From Aquimarina macrocephali JAMB N27 (GTDB lineage: Bacteria; Bacteroidota; Bacteroidia; Flavobacteriales; Flavobacteriaceae): a stretch of DNA of 64,000 bases. The notes under the pieces were generated by a model that ran no database searches, was not told where the DNA came from, and saw nothing but the letters and a program-made list of their open reading frames with translations. Both the position numbers and the translations under genes were made by a program. Shown in pieces: positions 60,506-64,000 of this stretch (position 1 is the first letter of the stretch; every line of letters begins with the position of its first letter). Location: assembly GCF_000520995.1 (NCBI RefSeq), contig NZ_JACA01000001.1, forward strand, positions 434,001-498,000. The letters run 5' to 3'.

Positions 60506-60883
60506 ATGATGATAAAAGAAATTAATCCCGTCGGTAGTTTTAAAAATTGGGATAACACTAAAATACTAGAGCTACAAAACAGCAATGACAGTGATCGTGT
60601 TGGAGATACTCTTTTATTTGAAGATGATAGTATTAAAGTTTGGTCTATTATTTTAAAACCCGGAGATAGGTTGCCTTTTCATAAGCATACAAAAAACTAT
60701 ACCTGGGTTTGTTTAACCCAAGGAACCGCCATATCGCATTATGAAAATGGTAGAATTGTCGAAATACAGTATCAAAAAGGAGATGTATCATATTACGATC
60801 ACGATACTAAAGGTGATTTTGTCCATAATTTAGAAAACATCGGTGATCTGTTATTAAAGTTTAATACGGTAGAATATAAATAA
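60506..60883 (+). CDS. Cupin-domain protein
   Basis: 125 residues, a single small cupin barrel. PGDRLPFHKHTKNYTWVCL and KGDVSYYDHDTKGDFVHNLENIG give the two conserved cupin motifs with His residues for a metal ion. Last gene of the deacetylase operon; its stop is only 7 bp from the convergent stop of the cation transporter gene. It may be a dioxygenase, isomerase or binding protein; no reaction can be named. Confidence 0.85.
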   Translation: MMIKEINPVGSFKNWDNTKILELQNSNDSDRVGDTLLFEDDSIKVWSIILKPGDRLPFHKHTKNYTWVCLTQGTAISHYENGRIVEIQYQKGDVSYYDHDTKGDFVHNLENIGDLLLKFNTVEYK

Positions 60884-60890
60884 CCTCCTA

Positions 60891-61769
60891 TTACTCGGTT
60901 AACATACACACCTCACCATCCAATTCTGTTTCAATAGTACAATGGCTAAAATGATATATCATTAAAATCTTTTTAACCTCTGATTTTATATCAATAATCT
61001 GATCGGTTTCTGTAATGTCTTTTAGCTTAACATGTGCCGTAAAAACATGATGTTCTCCTTCTAATGACCAAACATGTAAGTGATGTATAGAATCAATATG
61101 TGGTACTTGTAATATTTTTGATTTTATTTCTTCTATATTAATATCTTTTGGGATCCCTTGTAGAAATACAAATAGTGTTTCTTTTAGTCGCTTAATAACA
61201 TTATATAGAATATAAAGTGTTATTAAAAGAGAAAGGGCAGGGTCGAGATACTGAACATCTGTAAAATATATTGCAATTGCTGCAAAAAGCACAGCAACCC
61301 AACCCAATACATCTTCCATCAAGTGCCAGGAAACCACTTTCTCATTCAATGATTTCCCACTACTTACTTTCCATGCAGCATAACCATTGACTGCTATTCC
61401 TATGAGTGCAAAAACAATCATTCCTCCGGCATCAGAATGTTCGGGTTCTAATAATCGACCTATGGCTTCATAAATCACATAAATAGATCCTAAAATCAAA
61501 ACAATGCTATTAATCAATGCCCCCAAAAGCGAGAAACGCCTGTAACCAAACGAGAATTTAGCATCGGCTTCTTTTTTCGATTTCCCTTCGAGATACCAGG
61601 CAGTACCCAAAGAAAGTGAATCTCCTAAATCATGAATAGCATCAGAAATAATAGCAATGCTATTTACATAAAAACCTCCGATGATTTCTAAAATCGTAAA
61701 ACCTAGATTTAGAAAAAATGCAATTTTTAAATTCTTTCCTGCGTGGTCGTGTGAATGGTCGTGTCCCAT
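60891..61769 (-). CDS. Cation diffusion facilitator (CzcD/ZitB-type zinc exporter)
   Basis: 292 residues. It opens with a His-rich MGHDHSHDHAG. Six membrane helices follow with metal-site residues in helix 2 (SDAIHDLGDS) and helix 5 (SWHLMEDVLGW), a 2-His/2-Asp pattern typical of zinc and cobalt exporters. The C-terminal cytoplasmic domain (about 205-292) has IDSIHHLHVWSLEGEHHVFTAHV. It exports divalent metal by proton antiport. Last gene of a leftward metal-efflux operon, 2 bp after the DUF3703 gene. Confidence 0.95.
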   Translation of the reverse strand: MGHDHSHDHAGKNLKIAFFLNLGFTILEIIGGFYVNSIAIISDAIHDLGDSLSLGTAWYLEGKSKKEADAKFSFGYRRFSLLGALINSIVLILGSIYVIYEAIGRLLEPEHSDAGGMIVFALIGIAVNGYAAWKVSSGKSLNEKVVSWHLMEDVLGWVAVLFAAIAIYFTDVQYLDPALSLLITLYILYNVIKRLKETLFVFLQGIPKDINIEEIKSKILQVPHIDSIHHLHVWSLEGEHHVFTAHVKLKDITETDQIIDIKSEVKKILMIYHFSHCTIETELDGEVCMLTE

Positions 61770-61771
61770 AA

Positions 61772-62140
61772 TTACTTTTGGTATGATTCTAATTTCATTT
61801 TTAAATCATGAGGTATAGGCATTGTTTTTAAAGGAGGTATATTAGCACCTCCTGTATTACCAATAGGAACCCTATTGATAAATGATTTCCAACCACCCAC
61901 AATCAAACGAATAACTTGTCCAAAAATTTCTCTGGTATCTCTGCAAAGAACACCATATTTGAGCATCAAATAATGTGTATAAGAATGCTCCCTGGGATAT
62001 GATTGTCCCAAAATATGGCTGTGCTCTAAATGATCCCAAGCCTTGGGTAAATCGTTATTGGATAATGCTGTTTTATAAAGCGACAATTCTTTATCATATT
62101 CAATTTTAAGCTTTGACGGCATTGTTATATTAAACTTCAT
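61772..62140 (-). CDS. DUF3703-family protein of the metal-efflux operon
   Basis: I place the start at ATG 62138-62140 (122 residues), because the longer reading adds an unlikely N-terminus that overlaps the Fur-type gene. The core YDKELSLYKTALSNNDLPKAWDHLEHSHILGQSYPREHSYTHYLML and GNTGGANIPPLKTMPIPHDL are the family hallmarks (written here only in part of their length as short blocks: DHLEHSHILGQ, HSYTHYLML, GNTGGANIPPLKTMPI). No known activity; the family repeatedly travels with metal exporters. Several His residues could bind metal. Confidence 0.85.
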   Translation of the reverse strand: MKFNITMPSKLKIEYDKELSLYKTALSNNDLPKAWDHLEHSHILGQSYPREHSYTHYLMLKYGVLCRDTREIFGQVIRLIVGGWKSFINRVPIGNTGGANIPPLKTMPIPHDLKMKLESYQK

Positions 62141-62195
62141 ACGGTTATTTCTTTTGTACAAAAATATGTATAGTAGCCATGCAACAGAAGTGCAT

Positions 62196-62612
62196 TTATT
62201 GACCACTACAATGCTCACATATACCTTTTACTACCAAATTCATATCTTCGGCTACATATCCATCTGGTAAATTGATTTGAGGAATTTTATGTTCTGTAAG
62301 ACATATCGTTTCTCTACAATTATTACAATGAAAATGTAAATGCAAATCTCTATCAATATCACAATTACAACCAGCTTCGCAAAGCGCATATTTTATAGTG
62401 CCCGTTCCATCATCTATCTGGTGTACAATCCCTTTTTCTTCAAATGTCTTTAAGGTTCTATACAGTGTTGTTCTATCTGCTTTTGCAAAAGCATTTTCAA
62501 TATCTCCAAGTGTTTTAGCTACATTACTCTGGGTCATATATTTATAGACCAGCATTCGCATCGCTGTTGGACGCACTTTCTTTGATTCTAAAAAAACTTC
62601 AATGGTGTTCAT
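62196..62612 (-). CDS. Fur-family metal-sensing repressor
   Basis: 138 residues. Winged helix (about 10-80) with KADRTTLYRTLKTFEEKGIV, then a metal-binding dimerisation domain with LHLHFHCNNCRETICL (hinge His cluster and CxxC) and C-terminal CEHC, a structural zinc site. It looks like a zinc- or other metal-responsive Fur/Zur relative. Placed within the efflux operon between the adaptor and DUF3703 genes, 2 bp after the adaptor stop, so it may repress its own operon. Confidence 0.93.
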   Translation of the reverse strand: MNTIEVFLESKKVRPTAMRMLVYKYMTQSNVAKTLGDIENAFAKADRTTLYRTLKTFEEKGIVHQIDDGTGTIKYALCEAGCNCDIDRDLHLHFHCNNCRETICLTEHKIPQINLPDGYVAEDMNLVVKGICEHCSGQ

Positions 62613-62614
62613 TG

Positions 62615-63808
62615 CTAATGCCCGTGACCGTGACCTCCTTCTTCACTGTTTTTTGCCTTCCCCAATATGGTAAAAGCATCTTTTATTACTAATCGAGTAG
62701 TACTAATGTCTTTATTTTTATCCTCTAATGTAATCGCTACAAATCCTTCTTCTTCGGTTCCTTTGGTAATAGGTATCATTTCAAAATCCGTAACTATTGC
62801 TTCTCCCTCACTTCTTTTCTCACCTGCTGCAAAAACATAATGGTTTCCATCAAAACGCACTATGGCTTCCTCTGGAACAGCATAAGCTTCGTGAGCATCA
62901 ACTTCAATTTTTGCGTTTACAAACATTCCCGGAAGCAACTCCTGGTTTTTCTCTTTTAAATGCCCATGAATAGTTATAGATCTATCATCACTAACATTGT
63001 TACCTATTAAGAAAATCTCTGCTTCCATCCATTTATCAGGTTCATTTGCTAAACGAAAACGAATACGTTGCTCATTTTTTATTAATGGGATATCATCTTC
63101 ATATACTTTGAGCTCGACATGCAAATCTTCAGCATTGGTAATATCCATTAATACATCTTCTGAACCAAAATATTTTCCGGTATTTACATATACTTCTCTC
63201 ACTACTCCATTAATAGGAGAATACACATTTACTATAGAAGATACTCTTCCGTTAGTTACATTAGAAGGGTTGATTCCTACCATTTTTAATTTACTTTCTA
63301 AAGCTTGAATATTTGCTTTATTAATCAAGTAATCGCTTTTTGCTTTTTGAAATACTTTTGTCGAAGAGACACTTTCTTTATTTAATGTTTCCTGACGTTC
63401 ATAATCTGCTTTCAGATATTCATTTTTTGCAACTGCTTCCAGATAATCTCTTTGAAATTCTATAAAATCAGGATTCTCTACTCGAGCTACAAGTTGTCCT
63501 TTTTTTAATCGTGTCCCGGGAAGCATATCGGTAAATTTCAAAAACCCACCATAAGGAACTGTAATAGAAAGGTTACTTTGAGGAGGAACATCGATCATTC
63601 CGTTTACACTTAACTCATTTCCTATTTTACGCTTCTGGGCTTTACCTATTTCTATTTGAGTTTGCTTCATTTGTTCATCTGTCAACTCGATATGATTTTC
63701 GTTAGCTTCTTCATGTTTTTCTTCAGAAGTTACTGCAGGTTTATTAGCACACCCTAAGATAAGCAGAAGTACGAATATGGCTATTAATTTATATATGTTT
63801 GTTTTCAT
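62615..63808 (-). CDS. RND efflux periplasmic adaptor (CzcB/CusB-like) lipoprotein
   Basis: 397 residues. The lipoprotein signal has lipobox LILGC near residue 20. Lipoyl/barrel-sandwich halves flank a helical hairpin (about 130-190: YLEAVAKNEYLKADYERQETL), with a beta-barrel (DLHVELKVYEDDIPLI) and a membrane-proximal domain (YAVPEEAIVRFDGNHYVFAAG). The C-terminus is His-rich (GGHGHGH), a likely metal-binding tail. It joins an inner-membrane RND pump, not in this window, to the outer-membrane factor encoded just upstream. Metal-type RND (Czc/Cus) is favoured by the neighbours. Confidence 0.92.
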   Translation of the reverse strand: MKTNIYKLIAIFVLLLILGCANKPAVTSEEKHEEANENHIELTDEQMKQTQIEIGKAQKRKIGNELSVNGMIDVPPQSNLSITVPYGGFLKFTDMLPGTRLKKGQLVARVENPDFIEFQRDYLEAVAKNEYLKADYERQETLNKESVSSTKVFQKAKSDYLINKANIQALESKLKMVGINPSNVTNGRVSSIVNVYSPINGVVREVYVNTGKYFGSEDVLMDITNAEDLHVELKVYEDDIPLIKNEQRIRFRLANEPDKWMEAEIFLIGNNVSDDRSITIHGHLKEKNQELLPGMFVNAKIEVDAHEAYAVPEEAIVRFDGNHYVFAAGEKRSEGEAIVTDFEMIPITKGTEEEGFVAITLEDKNKDISTTRLVIKDAFTILGKAKNSEEGGHGHGH

Positions 63809-63810
63809 TT

Positions 63811-64000
63811 TTATTGAATTGCGTTTATACTTTCAATTTCGATAAGAGTTTGATTGTAAGCGTTTATGAATTCTAAATATTTGGTTTGAATTTCTAGTGC
63901 CCGATTGAGTCCTTGTACATATTCTATATATCCAATAGCTCCTTCTGTAAAACCTCGCTGAGATTGTTTTAATAACAGTTCGGATTGTGAAAGCGCATTT
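63811..64000 (-). CDS. TolC/CusC-type outer-membrane factor, C-terminal end only (cut by window edge)
   Basis: The minus-strand frame is open from the window edge to a stop at 63811-63813. The 62 visible residues read as the last helices of an outer-membrane efflux protein: SELLLKQSQRGFTEGAIGYIEYVQ and LEIQTKYLEFINAYNQTLIEIE in shortened form (QRGFTEGAIGYIEYVQ; KYLEFINAYNQTLIEIE). Its stop is 2 bp before the adaptor start. It forms the exit duct of the metal-efflux pump. Confidence 0.85.
   Translation of the reverse strand, partial: NALSQSELLLKQSQRGFTEGAIGYIEYVQGLNRALEIQTKYLEFINAYNQTLIEIESINAIQ

Overview
The window reads as a chromosomal segment of an AT-rich marine-type Flavobacteriaceae bacterium. 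The evidence is SusC/SusD pairs, a type IX secretion sorting domain, many SPII lipoproteins, absence of Shine-Dalgarno motifs, Y_Y_Y/LuxR regulators and TAnnTTTG-like promoters. The genus cannot be fixed from the sequence alone. It contains a mobile-element end, two polysaccharide utilization loci (PULs), a peptidase/regulator block and a metal-efflux operon.

Positions 1-7211 look like the right end of an integrated element. A tyrosine recombinase sits beside the 3' half of a tRNA gene (7165-7211) that has no 5' half. The cargo is an operon with two transglutaminase-like secreted proteins, an RHS-core/JAB-domain polymorphic toxin-like protein, a lipoprotein and a further secreted protein cut by the window edge. 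Two unassigned membrane genes lie between this operon and the integrase.

Positions 7302-29779 form PUL 1. A SusC-SusD-VCBS/ASPIC operon runs leftward and diverges from a rightward operon of a GntR/PBP1 regulator, galM, a GH63-type glucosidase, a hydroxylysine-kinase/M23/phospholyase fusion, a GH2 beta-galactosidase, a sodium:sugar symporter, galK, a DUF4440 lipoprotein and galT. An alpha-glucosidase, a beta-galactosidase, galactose catabolism and a hydroxylysine kinase plus phospho-lyase together match the parts of the collagen side chain Glc(alpha1-2)Gal(beta)-O-hydroxylysine. My main hypothesis is that this is a collagen-glycan/hydroxylysine utilization locus.

Positions 29955-50978 form PUL 2, probably for beta-1,2-glucan. 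It has a T9SS-secreted glucoamylase-like enzyme, a second symporter, a four-repeat surface lipoprotein, GH97, GH3, a GH144-type enzyme, SusD, a frameshifted SusC and a frameshifted Y_Y_Y/LuxR regulator. The two single-base breaks in one locus mean decay, phase change or sequencing error.

Positions 51166-57902 carry two S41 peptidases, small envelope proteins and two AraC regulators. Positions 57993-60883 carry a deacetylase-DoxX-old yellow enzyme-cupin operon. Positions 60891-64000 carry a leftward metal-efflux operon (outer-membrane factor, adaptor, Fur-type regulator, DUF3703, cation diffusion facilitator). Coding density is high; only 4077-4442 and 30228-30918 are gene-free stretches above 300 bp.
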